Shown here: positions 40,322-48,811 of the stretch, piece after piece | Position numbering within the stretch: position 1 is the stretch's first letter | Layout: the number at the start of each line of letters is the position of its first letter | Assembly: GCA_016200135.1 (NCBI GenBank) | Contig: JACQFI010000031.1 | Coordinates: 1 to 62,299 of the forward strand | Source of the DNA: Planctomycetota bacterium | Lineage (GTDB): Bacteria; Planctomycetota; SZUA-567; H5-PLA8 | Direction of reading: 5' to 3' | DNA length: 62,299 nt | Notes under the pieces: generated by a model | Databases searched by the model: none | Seen by the model: only the letters and a program-made list of their open reading frames with translations | Told to the model about the DNA's origin: nothing | Program-made: the position numbers and the translations under genes

Positions 40322-42196
40322 CTAGCGGCGCAGGCTGACCTTTATCGCGCCCAGGATATAGCGATTGTCGAGGGTCTTGTTCTTGAGGGCCAGTTCGATC
40401 CGGTTGTCCGGCCGGCGCGGGTCTTCGTCCAGCATGGCCAGCGCGAGCTTGTAGTCGCCCGAGGGAAGATTCTTGGGTACGACGACTTGGAGCGCGACCG
40501 GGATCTCCTGGCCGGGCATCCATAGGTTCGTGTTCGGCGCGGGTTGGGCCTTGGCGCTGCCGCGCACCTGCCCAGCGGCATCCACAAAGCTCACTTCGAG
40601 CGCGCGGTCCGCGTAGATCTTGGAGACGCCGCGGTTGACGACGGTCAGGTTCAGGTCGAACTTCGCGCCGACGCCCGCGGAGTCGTAGTACGAAGCTTTC
40701 GCGACTACGATGCGGTAGGCCATTTTAAGCGCGGTGCGCTCGAGGATCTTCACCTTGGCGGCGTCGCTTTCAAAGCGCAGCGCGTCCTTGTCGGCGTCGG
40801 CGTAGCAGAACGAGATCGGGCCGAACTCCAGCGCGCGCTTCATGGTCTCGTCGGTGTTCCAGCCGTCCTTCTCCCATTCCATCGTCGAGTACGAACCTTC
40901 CCACTGGAACGGGACGTTCTCCCAGAGTTTGTGCGTGCCGCCCTTACGCACGCTGTAGGTATCCTTGTCGTCCACGGATGGCCAGCAGAGCCCGTCGCTG
41001 CGGATGCCGACGTTGTTTTGCTTCATGTACTCGAGCAGCTTGGGCTTGTCCTTGCAGTGGCTGTAGCCCGCGCCGGCCAGGTACAGCCGCACGTGCGGGA
41101 AGGCCTCACGGTACATCTTCATCAGTTCCCAGACGAGTTTGTCCTTGGCCTCGTCGGTGTAGCCGACCTTGTCGAAGACAGGCTTGTCGCCCCATTTGTC
41201 GTCGGGATAGACGAGCCACTCGCCGCCGGTATTGCCCACGCCGCCGATATCGATGTACGCGAGGTACGGGTTCTCGCCGATCTCCTTGGCCACCCCCTGC
41301 ACGAACTTTTTGTGGAACTCGAGGAACTTCGGGTCCCAGTATGCGGGCACCGTCTTGCCTTCGGAGGTCACGGTCGGGACGCCCGGAGGCAGGTCTTGCG
41401 GCGTGTTGCAGTACATGCGGAAGGCGACGTAGCGCTTCTTGTCCATCCAACCTTTGTAGTGCCCGACCTTGCCGCTGCCGTCGAGGCCCCAGTCCTTCCA
41501 GGTGAAGCGCGCGTAGAGGATATTCGCGCGCATGAGGTAGTTGTCCTGCGGCCCCGACCACATGCGCGTCTGCAAGCCGCCGTCGGGCAGACGCAGCGGC
41601 GTCGTGGTGTCTTCTTCGGGCGTAACCGCGACCATCTTGCCGCTGGTGAGGGCCGCTTGCGCCCCGGACGCATCGCCGCCGTTGCCGCCGCTTGCGGGAT
41701 CGGCGGGCGCGGGCGCGGCGTTCTTTACCAGCGCAGCGAGCACTTTCACTTTGTCCGCAAGCGATGGGTCGGCTTCCGTGGTCTTGGAGAGCAGTTCGAG
41801 CGCTTGATCGTTGGCGCCCACGGCTACCGCGAGCTCCGCCGCGAGCAGGAGCCGGTCCCCGCGTCCCGCGGCGAAGGTCTTGGCCGCGGCGACAAGATCG
41901 TCCGCGCTCATCTTGGACCACTCGAGCTTGAACGCGTTGCCCGAGACCAGCACCGCGAGGCCCTTCTCGTCCGCGCCGCTCAGGGGATACTCCCCCTTTT
42001 TGCCGAAGACTTCGACCCAGACCTTTGGCTTCTCGCCCGCCTTCAGCGCCTCGGCCATCTGCGCGGTGAGATTCTTGAGCGCCGCATCTTTCGAAGGCGC
42101 TTCGCCGGCGTGCCCGAACGGCAGCACAAGAAGGATCGCAGCAGCCACAAACATGCGGGTTAAGATGCGTTCTGGGCGAGACTTGATGTCGCTCAT
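40322..42196 (-). CDS. Secreted glycoside hydrolase-like protein (DUF4832-type)
   Basis: The 624-residue product has a signal peptide (cleavage near GHA-GEA, residue 30). An N-terminal module of about 120 residues contains GEKPKVWVEVFGKKGEY and RLLLAAELAVAVGANDQALELL. A TIM-barrel-like catalytic region at about 190-480 has YLAYIDIGGVGNTGGEW and LYLAGAGYSHC, and a C-terminal Ig-like beta domain (DUF4832-type, about 490-620) ends it. The layout fits a family of glycoside hydrolase-like proteins used on polysaccharides. The catalytic acid pair cannot be fixed without structure. The N-terminal module is also present at the start of the next gene upstream. ATG at 42196. The enzyme probably acts in the periplasm or outside. 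Confidence 0.7.
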   Translation of the reverse strand: MSDIKSRPERILTRMFVAAAILLVLPFGHAGEAPSKDAALKNLTAQMAEALKAGEKPKVWVEVFGKKGEYPLSGADEKGLAVLVSGNAFKLEWSKMSADDLVAAAKTFAAGRGDRLLLAAELAVAVGANDQALELLSKTTEADPSLADKVKVLAALVKNAAPAPADPASGGNGGDASGAQAALTSGKMVAVTPEEDTTTPLRLPDGGLQTRMWSGPQDNYLMRANILYARFTWKDWGLDGSGKVGHYKGWMDKKRYVAFRMYCNTPQDLPPGVPTVTSEGKTVPAYWDPKFLEFHKKFVQGVAKEIGENPYLAYIDIGGVGNTGGEWLVYPDDKWGDKPVFDKVGYTDEAKDKLVWELMKMYREAFPHVRLYLAGAGYSHCKDKPKLLEYMKQNNVGIRSDGLCWPSVDDKDTYSVRKGGTHKLWENVPFQWEGSYSTMEWEKDGWNTDETMKRALEFGPISFCYADADKDALRFESDAAKVKILERTALKMAYRIVVAKASYYDSAGVGAKFDLNLTVVNRGVSKIYADRALEVSFVDAAGQVRGSAKAQPAPNTNLWMPGQEIPVALQVVVPKNLPSGDYKLALAMLDEDPRRPDNRIELALKNKTLDNRYILGAIKVSLRR

Positions 42197-42409
42197 GCGG
42201 TGCGATTCTCCATCTATCGGTATTAGGCTAACGGATGGAGGGTTCAGGTCACCTGGGATATTTTTGCGGTCTTCCAATCGGTTGCGCTTCACTTGCTTGT
42301 GCGGGTCTTCGATGAGCGCGTACTGAATCTTATTCGTAAGGAAAAAGCTGCGCTTTATTGCGAATCAAAAAGTCGACTCCGGCAATAGCGGACAGGCCAG
42401 TCCGCCCTC

Positions 42410-44872
42410 CTATTCTTCCTGCGGCACGACGCTCGTGGCCAGGGCCTTCCCGTTCACCGAGCCGCCGGGCGAGCCATCGGCGTTCAGCACCACGTCGCAG
42501 ACGCCGGGGATCGAGAGCTTGAGCGCGTTGCCTTCGGCCTTCAGCGTGGGCGCGGCGGGTTCGGCCGCGTCGTAGGCATGCAGCACGACAAGGAACGCAT
42601 CGTCGCCGCGCGCGGCGCCGGGCCGCACTTCGGCGCGCCAGGCCGGGCCGTTGTCGCCGTTGCCGGCCGGCTGCGCGACTTTCTGGCCGAAGACGTCGAT
42701 GGCTTTGTCCTGCCCGCCGAGCAGCGTCACCGTGGCGTCGGCGGGAAGAAGCGCGTCGGCGCGGAGTTTGCCCTTGCCGTTGTCGGTGTGGAAGACCTTG
42801 CCTTCGGCCTTCGCAGTGCCGGACAGGTAACACTGCCAGACTTTCTGGAACGCGGGGTTCGTCGAGGAGACGCGGTCGGCGATCACCACCGTATCGGGGC
42901 GCAGGAAGACGATCTGCCGCCGCACGCAGGAGACCTTGGACTTGGCATAGGCCTCGGTGAGATCGGCGCAGACGTACGTGTAGGCGCGGCGGGCATCGTA
43001 CGCGACGATCTTCGCGCCGGTCATCTTGCCTTCGATGCCTTCATAGCCGAGCTGGCCGCCGTCGTTGAGCGCGTCCCGGTTGCGCGTGCGCATCTTCTCG
43101 GCGGGATCGTAGATCAGCAGCGAGTTGCTTGCGACCGTGCGCGAGTATGCATCCAGCGGCCATTTTTCGAGGGTGCCGCGGTAGTCTCCGGCGGGCGTAA
43201 CGAGTTCGCCGTGCTTCCAGATCGAGAAGCTGCCCGCGTCGGCGTGGGCGTGGTAGGAGAGCAGCGGGCCCGCGACGAAGCCGGCGTGCGTGGCCTCTTC
43301 GGTCCAGTCGCTGCGCATCAGCACGGTGCCGCGGCCCACGGCCAGATGCGAGAGCTTGAACGTGGCGAGCGGTTTCTTCGGCAACGAACGGTCGCGCCAG
43401 AGGACATCCAGCCAGTTGCAGGAATTGTACTGGCGGCAGGGCGCGGCGGGGAGTTCGGCGTAGTCCTGCGCGAAGGCGGCCAGATCGGTGCCTTTGAGCA
43501 TCTCTTGGAGTTCCAGGCGCTGCTGCAACGGGCCATCCCAGTTGCGGATGCGGTTCATGTCGCCGTTGATCCAGAGGCGCCGGCCGCCGTTCTGCACGCC
43601 CGGCATGTCGAGGAACATCTCGAAGGCCAGCCGTCCCGCGAAGAACTCGGGCGCTTCCGAGACCAAGTCCTTGCCGTCGGCGCAGCGCGCGGCCTCGGCG
43701 AGCTCCAGTAGCGAGTCGCCGGTGGTGGAGCCGTAGCCTTCGCCTTCGGCCCAAGCGCCGCCCGCCAGGCCCGCCTTGCATGCGGGCAGGATCAGCGTGC
43801 GCCAGCGCTTCTCGTAAGCGTCCTGCAGCATCGCCTCGGACGCGGGATCGTCGCCGCGCAGCGCGTAGCCCGCCAGCGCGAAGGACCACGCGGCCTTGAT
43901 GCCGTAGTTGTGGTAGCCTTCGAGGTACTCCTTCTTCATGGCCTCGAATTCCTTGGCCATCCATTCGCACCATTTCTTCTTCTGGTCGTCGGCGAGCTTG
44001 TCGTAGCACCAGTCGTAGACTTCCGCCGTCTCCGCCAAGGCCGGGAAGCTGGAGTTCAGGTCGGTGATCACGCCCCGGCCGATGCAACCTTTGTCGATGC
44101 GCGCAATGGCCTCCGTGGACCACTTCGCGTCGCCGGTCATCAGGTAGGCCAGCGCGAATTCCATCGTCGTCTCTTCCTTGCCATTGCTGGCGAGGAAACT
44201 CAGGAAGCGTTTGCCGTCGGCATTGGTTGCGCGCGCCTTCACCGCCGCCAACCTTGTGGCATCGAAGAGCACGCGCGGGCGTTCGGTGCGGCTCTTGCCA
44301 GCCTCGCGCTTTGGCACGCTGGTGGTCGTCATCCCCGTGTTGGCTCCGGCGGATTCCGGCGGCTTGTCGGTCTTTACCGCGACCGGTTTCGGCGCGACCG
44401 GCGCCGCTTGAGCCGGTAGCTTTGCCGCGGCGGCCTTGACTTGATCAGAGAGCGAAGCATCGGCTTCGAGGGCCTTCGCAAGCAGGTCGCTGCCTTGGTC
44501 GTTCAAACCGGCGGCGAGGGAGAGTTCACCCGCCAGCAGCAGCCGCACGCCGTTCCCGTTCGCGCTGCACTTGGCGATGCTGGCCAGGTCATCGAGGCCG
44601 ATCTTTTCCCAGTTGAGCGGGAACGGATTGCCCTGGACCTGCACGGTCATGGACTTGGCATCGGCCGCGCTTACGGTGACTTCGGTCTTCTTGCCAAGTA
44701 CGTCTACCCAAACCTTGGGCTTCTCGCCGGTTTTGACCAAAGCGGTCATCTGTTCAATGAGGCGTTTAAGAAGCACGTCGGAACCGGCTTTCTCTTCCGC
44801 CAGACAGGACCCCAACAACAGCGCCGCGCACAGAAGACAGATGACGCCTCGCGTGTATCTGGATTCAGACAA
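42410..44872 (-). CDS. Heparinase II/III-like polysaccharide lyase
   Basis: The 820-residue secreted protein has a lipoprotein-like signal (RGVICLLCAALLLGSC) and an N-terminal module of about 125 residues shared with the downstream gene (GEKPKVWVDVLGKKTEV). A central (alpha/alpha) toroid at about 210-520 follows. The beta-sandwich part has YHAHADAGSFSIWKHGELV, the typical heparinase II/III catalytic-region motif with conserved His. This family cleaves uronic-acid-containing polysaccharides such as heparan, hyaluronan, alginate and related marine polymers. A TTG at 44872 is preferred for the start because GAGGAA precedes it. An ATG at 44950 would add 26 residues. The gene lies 213 bp upstream of the glycoside hydrolase-like gene. 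Confidence 0.82.
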   Translation of the reverse strand: MSESRYTRGVICLLCAALLLGSCLAEEKAGSDVLLKRLIEQMTALVKTGEKPKVWVDVLGKKTEVTVSAADAKSMTVQVQGNPFPLNWEKIGLDDLASIAKCSANGNGVRLLLAGELSLAAGLNDQGSDLLAKALEADASLSDQVKAAAAKLPAQAAPVAPKPVAVKTDKPPESAGANTGMTTTSVPKREAGKSRTERPRVLFDATRLAAVKARATNADGKRFLSFLASNGKEETTMEFALAYLMTGDAKWSTEAIARIDKGCIGRGVITDLNSSFPALAETAEVYDWCYDKLADDQKKKWCEWMAKEFEAMKKEYLEGYHNYGIKAAWSFALAGYALRGDDPASEAMLQDAYEKRWRTLILPACKAGLAGGAWAEGEGYGSTTGDSLLELAEAARCADGKDLVSEAPEFFAGRLAFEMFLDMPGVQNGGRRLWINGDMNRIRNWDGPLQQRLELQEMLKGTDLAAFAQDYAELPAAPCRQYNSCNWLDVLWRDRSLPKKPLATFKLSHLAVGRGTVLMRSDWTEEATHAGFVAGPLLSYHAHADAGSFSIWKHGELVTPAGDYRGTLEKWPLDAYSRTVASNSLLIYDPAEKMRTRNRDALNDGGQLGYEGIEGKMTGAKIVAYDARRAYTYVCADLTEAYAKSKVSCVRRQIVFLRPDTVVIADRVSSTNPAFQKVWQCYLSGTAKAEGKVFHTDNGKGKLRADALLPADATVTLLGGQDKAIDVFGQKVAQPAGNGDNGPAWRAEVRPGAARGDDAFLVVLHAYDAAEPAAPTLKAEGNALKLSIPGVCDVVLNADGSPGGSVNGKALATSVVPQEE

Positions 44873-45042
44873 AGGAGTTCCTCGTGCTGCGCGGAGGCGT
44901 GTTTCGCTCACGTAAAAAGACGCACTTGGTGCCCAACAGAGTCGGCCCATGGTTTACTGAGATAACGTATATACAGCGAAAACCGGCCGATCGAAAACTG
45001 ATCTTGAATCAAGTTTTAAGTAGGCGTGCGCACCATGCGGGG

Positions 45043-45864
45043 TCAGGCATCGGGCTTCCACATATGGCCGTCCTCGAGCGCCGCCTCCTTAATAAGGAGG
45101 TGCACCCAGTCATAGCGACCGACGTTGTGGGGCGCGTGGGCGTCGGAGCCGACCGAGAAGCGGCAACCGGCCTGTTTCGCCAGACGAACCAGCGCGGGAT
45201 AACCCGCGCGGAAAGGCGGCGCGAGCTTCGCGCCGAGGGATTCGTTGAGTTCGAAGGCGACCTTTTTTTCGGCCATGGCTTCCAGCAGGGGCTCGAAGAG
45301 CTCGAGCGTCTCCGGACTGTTGAAGGGCGGAACGAGTTGCCGCGCGCCGATAAGGTCGCCGGGATGCGCGAGCACGTCGATCTGGCCCGCTTGGACAAAG
45401 CGGATCGCCCAGTCGCGCCAGCTCTTGGCCACGCGCCGCGCCTGGTCGGGCGGAAGCACGATCTTCTCGAACCAGAAGGCCGAACCGCCGGGGAAGAGAT
45501 GCGTGGAGCCGAGGACGACATCGATGCCGGTGAAGTCTTCGAGCATGCAAGAGCCGTCGAGCTTGAACGGATCGGCATCCACTTCGACGCCGCGCAGGAC
45601 TTTCAACTCCGGATAGTTCAGCCCCGGCGTCAGGTCGGCCAGATCCTTGGCGATGGCGTCGAGCTGCCAGCGTTCGTTCTTGCCGGTGTACCAGAGTTCC
45701 GGCGTGCCGCGCTCGGACGAACCGATCTCGGGGACGTGTTCAAGGACGACGTGGCGCTTGAGGCCCTTCGCCGCGGCCGCAGCGAGGCTGTTCGCGACGG
45801 TCATCTCGGCGTGGCTGTGCCGCGAGTACGGCGTGTGGGAGTGGTGGTCGAAGTCGAGGAGCAT
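45043..45864 (-). CDS. PHP-domain metal-dependent phosphoesterase
   Basis: The 273-residue PHP-fold protein has the first metal motif DFDHHSHTPYSRH, further His/Asp/Glu ligands in LRGVEVDAD, GSTHLF and IDVLAHPGD, and a last motif GSDAHAPHNVGRY. This set is that of trinuclear PHP phosphatases of the histidinol-phosphatase or YcdX type. The true substrate is not determined. Its ATG (45864) lies 8 bp downstream of the PIN toxin gene stop, so it might be read from the toxin-antitoxin transcript. It is followed by a 170-bp gap before the heparinase-like gene. Confidence 0.85.
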   Translation of the reverse strand: MLLDFDHHSHTPYSRHSHAEMTVANSLAAAAAKGLKRHVVLEHVPEIGSSERGTPELWYTGKNERWQLDAIAKDLADLTPGLNYPELKVLRGVEVDADPFKLDGSCMLEDFTGIDVVLGSTHLFPGGSAFWFEKIVLPPDQARRVAKSWRDWAIRFVQAGQIDVLAHPGDLIGARQLVPPFNSPETLELFEPLLEAMAEKKVAFELNESLGAKLAPPFRAGYPALVRLAKQAGCRFSVGSDAHAPHNVGRYDWVHLLIKEAALEDGHMWKPDA

Positions 45865-45872
45865 GGCGGTCC

Positions 45873-46274
45873 CTAGGCCAGCAACGGTTTGAAGCCGGCC
45901 TGCTTGAAGTGCCGGTCGCCAGTCAATGCCTGCGCAATCCTGCGGCGCTTCATGACCACGAAAGAGATGCAGTCGGTGAGGGACCAGTCTTTATCGGGGC
46001 GCTGCCTGAAAAGTGCGCTGCCCGCGTCGAAATCTAACTGCGTCGCGGGCACGATTTCAGCATTCGTGCCGGCTTCCAGCATATCCAATAGCGCGCCAAA
46101 GCGTTCGCGTTGATGCCTGCGTGAGATCGCATTTGCAAATTCGGTCAGCACCCAAGCGGTTGTTACCAGGAATAACCTCTCGTCGGACGCATAGGCCAAG
46201 GCCTGTCGATGTGCGACATCGTCCGGACTGCCGAGCGCCAAAAAGTAAGAGGTGTCGGCAAAGACCGTATTCAC
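45873..46274 (-). CDS. PIN-domain ribonuclease toxin (VapC-like)
   Basis: The 133-residue PIN-domain protein has four acidic residues in the right places: D in VFADTSYFLAL, E in VLTEFANAI, D in SLTDCISFVVM and D in LTGDRHFKQAGF. Such proteins are Mg-dependent ribonucleases that cleave tRNA or rRNA. The start is GTG at 46274, which overlaps the antitoxin stop as GTGA. This is a typical toxin-antitoxin arrangement and gives translational coupling. GC content is slightly below the surroundings. The pair may be a mobile addiction module. Confidence 0.88.
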   Translation of the reverse strand: MNTVFADTSYFLALGSPDDVAHRQALAYASDERLFLVTTAWVLTEFANAISRRHQRERFGALLDMLEAGTNAEIVPATQLDFDAGSALFRQRPDKDWSLTDCISFVVMKRRRIAQALTGDRHFKQAGFKPLLA

Positions 46275-46525
46275 TTCTTGGGAGTTCCGTAGAGGTAGTG
46301 GTCGTGATTCTTGGACATGTCCGCAGGCAGTCCTTTGACCGTACCCGCCCACTTCAACAACTGCGCCGAGAGGCTGGGCTGGTTCTTTTGTGCTCTAACC
46401 CGTGCAGTGCGCGGAGATTTTCCGCGCTTCTTGGCACGCAGCACCTTAACGGTCTCGCCATCCGGCAACTTTACCGTTTCCTCCAACACCACCACCCCAT
46501 TGCGGACCGTGCCTTTGTACGTCAT
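46271..46525 (-). CDS. Antitoxin partner of PIN toxin
   Basis: The 84-residue protein has a beta-rich start MTYKGTVRNGVVVLEETVKL followed by PDGETVKVLRAKKRGK. This resembles AF2212-like/DUF104 antitoxins, small DNA-binding swapped-hairpin proteins. A Lys/Arg-rich linker and a C-terminal helix (LSAQLLKWAGTVKGLPADM) presumably bind and block the toxin. The ATG at 46525 follows GGAGAGG. Its stop overlaps the toxin GTG by 4 bp. The pair is transcribed towards the PHP gene. Confidence 0.8.
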   Translation of the reverse strand: MTYKGTVRNGVVVLEETVKLPDGETVKVLRAKKRGKSPRTARVRAQKNQPSLSAQLLKWAGTVKGLPADMSKNHDHYLYGTPKK

Positions 46526-46583
46526 GGCGCCTCTCCCCAATCCAGGCCACGACTATAGCAGAAGAAACAAGGAATAGTAGGCG

Positions 46584-47660
46584 CTACGCCACCACTCGCC
46601 ACGTGCCTGCGGCGACGCCGAGGCGGACTTTCGCGCCGTCTGCGAAGCCGGCGCCGCCGAGTTCGTGGCGGTAGCTGCGCCAGCGCACGCCGCCGGGGAG
46701 TTCGAGTTCGTAGAGGGTGTACTCGCCCAGGAACGCGCTGCCGGAGACCTGCGCGGCGGCAGTGAGTTCCACGAAGCCGGAAGGAAGCGCGCCGCCTTCG
46801 GCCGCGGCCAGCGCGACGCTCTCGGGCCGGCAGAAGACGTACACTTCCGCGCCGGGCTGCACGCCTTCGGGGCGGCTCGTCGGCACGGCGATCTCGCCCA
46901 GCGCCGTCTGCACCTTCGCGCCGCCGGAATCGAGCGTGCCTTTCAACTCGTTCAAGTCGCCCAGAAAACCCGCGGCAAAGCGCGAGGGCGGGTTCCAGTA
47001 AAGGTCGCGCGGGCGGCCGAGGGCCTCGATCCGGCCGTCCTTCAGGATCGCCATGCGGTCGGCGAGCGAGAGCGCTTCCTTCTGATCGTGGGTGACGTAG
47101 AGCGTCGTGATCTTGGTCTGCGCGTGGATGCGTTTGATCTCGCTGCGCATCTCCCAGCGCAGTTTGGCGTCGAGGTTCGAGAGCGGTTCGTCGAGCAGGA
47201 GCACGCGCGGGCGGATCACCAGGGCGCGCGCAAGCGCCACGCGCTGCTGCTGGCCGCCGGAGAGTTCCCCCGGGCGCCGTTCTTCGTAGCCACTGAGGCC
47301 GACCAGCTTGAGCGCCTCCGCGACGCGCGTCTTGACCTCGTCGCGGCCGACGCGGCGGGCTTCCAGGCCGAAGGCGACGTTGCCGAAGACGGTGAGGTGC
47401 GGGAAGAGCGCGTAGTTCTGGAAGACCATGCCGAAGTCGCGGCGGTGCGGCGGGACGCCCTTGAGCGCCTCGCCGCCGATGCGGATCTCACCTTCGAACT
47501 CTTCGATGAAGCCCGCCACCGAGCGCAGCAGCGTGGACTTGCCGCAGCCCGACGGCCCGAGCAGGAAGAACATCTCGCCCGGTTCGAGCTTTACCGAGAC
47601 GCCGTCGAGCGCGCGGACCTTGCCGTACATCACGCGCAGGTTCTGGATGTCGAGGCTCAT
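46584..47660 (-). CDS. ABC transporter ATPase (PotA/FbpC type)
   Basis: The 358-residue ATPase has Walker A GPSGCGKST (35-43), a Q loop (MVFQNYALFPHLTV), signature LSGGQQQRVALARAL, Walker B VLLLDEPLSNLDAKLR, the H loop VTHDQKEAL and a C-terminal TOBE-like domain from about residue 240. This is the polyamine/iron/sulfate importer group. No permease is adjacent. A periplasmic binding protein of the iron type is encoded 8 kb away (55380-56822). The ATG at 47660 fits the family. The upstream open frame (to 47837) is not conserved. A truncated copy of its first part lies beyond pyrE. Confidence 0.92.
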   Translation of the reverse strand: MSLDIQNLRVMYGKVRALDGVSVKLEPGEMFFLLGPSGCGKSTLLRSVAGFIEEFEGEIRIGGEALKGVPPHRRDFGMVFQNYALFPHLTVFGNVAFGLEARRVGRDEVKTRVAEALKLVGLSGYEERRPGELSGGQQQRVALARALVIRPRVLLLDEPLSNLDAKLRWEMRSEIKRIHAQTKITTLYVTHDQKEALSLADRMAILKDGRIEALGRPRDLYWNPPSRFAAGFLGDLNELKGTLDSGGAKVQTALGEIAVPTSRPEGVQPGAEVYVFCRPESVALAAAEGGALPSGFVELTAAAQVSGSAFLGEYTLYELELPGGVRWRSYRHELGGAGFADGAKVRLGVAAGTWRVVA

Positions 47661-47827
47661 GGAGAAGAATGTAGCGCCGCCGCAGGCGCGGGAAAGGGCG
47701 GAATGGCACCGGCTACGGCATTCCCTTTGGGTTGGATAATAATTGAGATGCTGCGGCATTTGAATAATATCATGCGCAAGATAGGCTGCATGAATGCGGT
47801 CGAATACATGATAGGCGCCACAAACCC

Positions 47828-48346
47828 ATGCCGTCACTCGCTTCGCGCATCAATCACTGCGCTCGCCTTACTGGAATTTTCACGTTGCGCTCCGGAAAGA
47901 CAAGCAACACGTACTTCGACAAGTACCAATTCGAGTCGGACCCTCAACTGCTCCACGACATTACACAGGCAATGACGCCCCTCATCCCCGCCGGAACGCA
48001 AGTCCTCGCCGGCCTTGAGATGGGCGGCATCCCTATCGTCACCGTGCTCAGCTTCGTGACCGGAATCCCCTGCGCATTCGTTCGCAAGGAGCCGAAGGCC
48101 CACGGTACTTGCCGCTATGCTGAAGGCGCCACGCTCGCCGGTAAGCGCTTCATCCTTGTCGAAGACGTTGTCTCAAGCGGCGGGGCGATCGTTGACGCGC
48201 TCACCAAACTCAAGGCCGATGGGCTTTTTCCTTCGGCTGCTCTCTGCGTCATCGACCGAGAAACCGGCGGCAGGGAAGCCTTGTCGTCCGTAGGGCTCGA
48301 ACTCCGATCTCTGCTCACGTTCTCTCAAGTGGAGAGTGGCGCCTAA
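47828..48346 (+). CDS. pyrE: Orotate phosphoribosyltransferase
   Basis: The 172-residue enzyme has the family block FTLRSGKTSNTYFDKYQFE, the GLEMGGIPI substrate loop and the PRPP-binding motif FILVEDVVSSGGAIVDAL. It transfers PRPP to orotate to give OMP in pyrimidine synthesis. The ATG at 47828 has no recognisable ribosome binding site, so it may be leaderless. GC content (mid-50s) is lower than in the flanking ABC sequences (about 65 %). The gene sits between an intact ABC ATPase gene and a broken copy of that gene, both on the other strand. This suggests that pyrE was inserted beside or between duplicated material. Confidence 0.9.
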   Translation: MPSLASRINHCARLTGIFTLRSGKTSNTYFDKYQFESDPQLLHDITQAMTPLIPAGTQVLAGLEMGGIPIVTVLSFVTGIPCAFVRKEPKAHGTCRYAEGATLAGKRFILVEDVVSSGGAIVDALTKLKADGLFPSAALCVIDRETGGREALSSVGLELRSLLTFSQVESGA

Positions 48347-48352
48347 CCCTTC

Positions 48353-48700
48353 GCGCGCGAGCGCCACGCGCGGCTACTGGCCGCCGGAGAGTTCGCCGGA
48401 ACGGCGTTCTTCGTAGCCGCTCAGGCCCACGAGTTTGAGCGACTCCGCGATGCGCGTCTTGATCTCGCCGCCGATGCGGATCTCGCCTTCGAACTCTTCG
48501 ATGAAGCCCGCCACCGAGCGCAGCAGCGTGGATTTGCCGCAGCCCGACGGTCCGAGCAGGAAGAACATCTCGCCCGGTTCGAGCTTCACCGAGACGCCGT
48601 CGAGCGCGCGGACCTTGCCGTACATCACGCGCAGGTTCTGGATGTCGAGGCTCATAAGGAAGAATGTAGCGCCCGGCGCGAGAGCGGAAAGGGCTGTTTT
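48353..48700 (-). pseudogene. Truncated copy of the ABC ATPase gene
   Basis: The frame from ATG 48655 to a TAG at 48371-48373 encodes residues 1-65 of the neighbouring ABC ATPase almost unchanged. It then jumps in frame to the segment KTRIAESLKLVGLSGYEERR and SGELSGGQ. About 44 codons, including the Q loop, are missing, and the ends of the deletion share CTCG. After the signature the sequence reads TAG and then follows the parent (CGCGTGGCGCT) for about 20 bp before homology stops at 48353. Some 45 bp of 5' leader (GAAGAATGTAGCGC) is also duplicated. Without the Q loop and Walker B it cannot be an active ATPase. Confidence 0.88.
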
Positions 48701-48811
48701 CCTTGTCTGAGCGATGGAGTTCCGCTAAGAACGGCGCCTGCTCTTTTTGGTTCGGCACGTTTTCCGTTGCCATGGTTGAACGCATGCATCGAATTACTTG
48801 GTGAATTCCGC

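Noticed and set aside
48340..48350. GCCTAAC heptamer right after pyrE as an integron attC end
   Set aside because: ABC-gene homology begins about 10 bp further, leaving no room for an attC hairpin. RYYYAAC-type heptamers are expected by chance dozens of times in this window.
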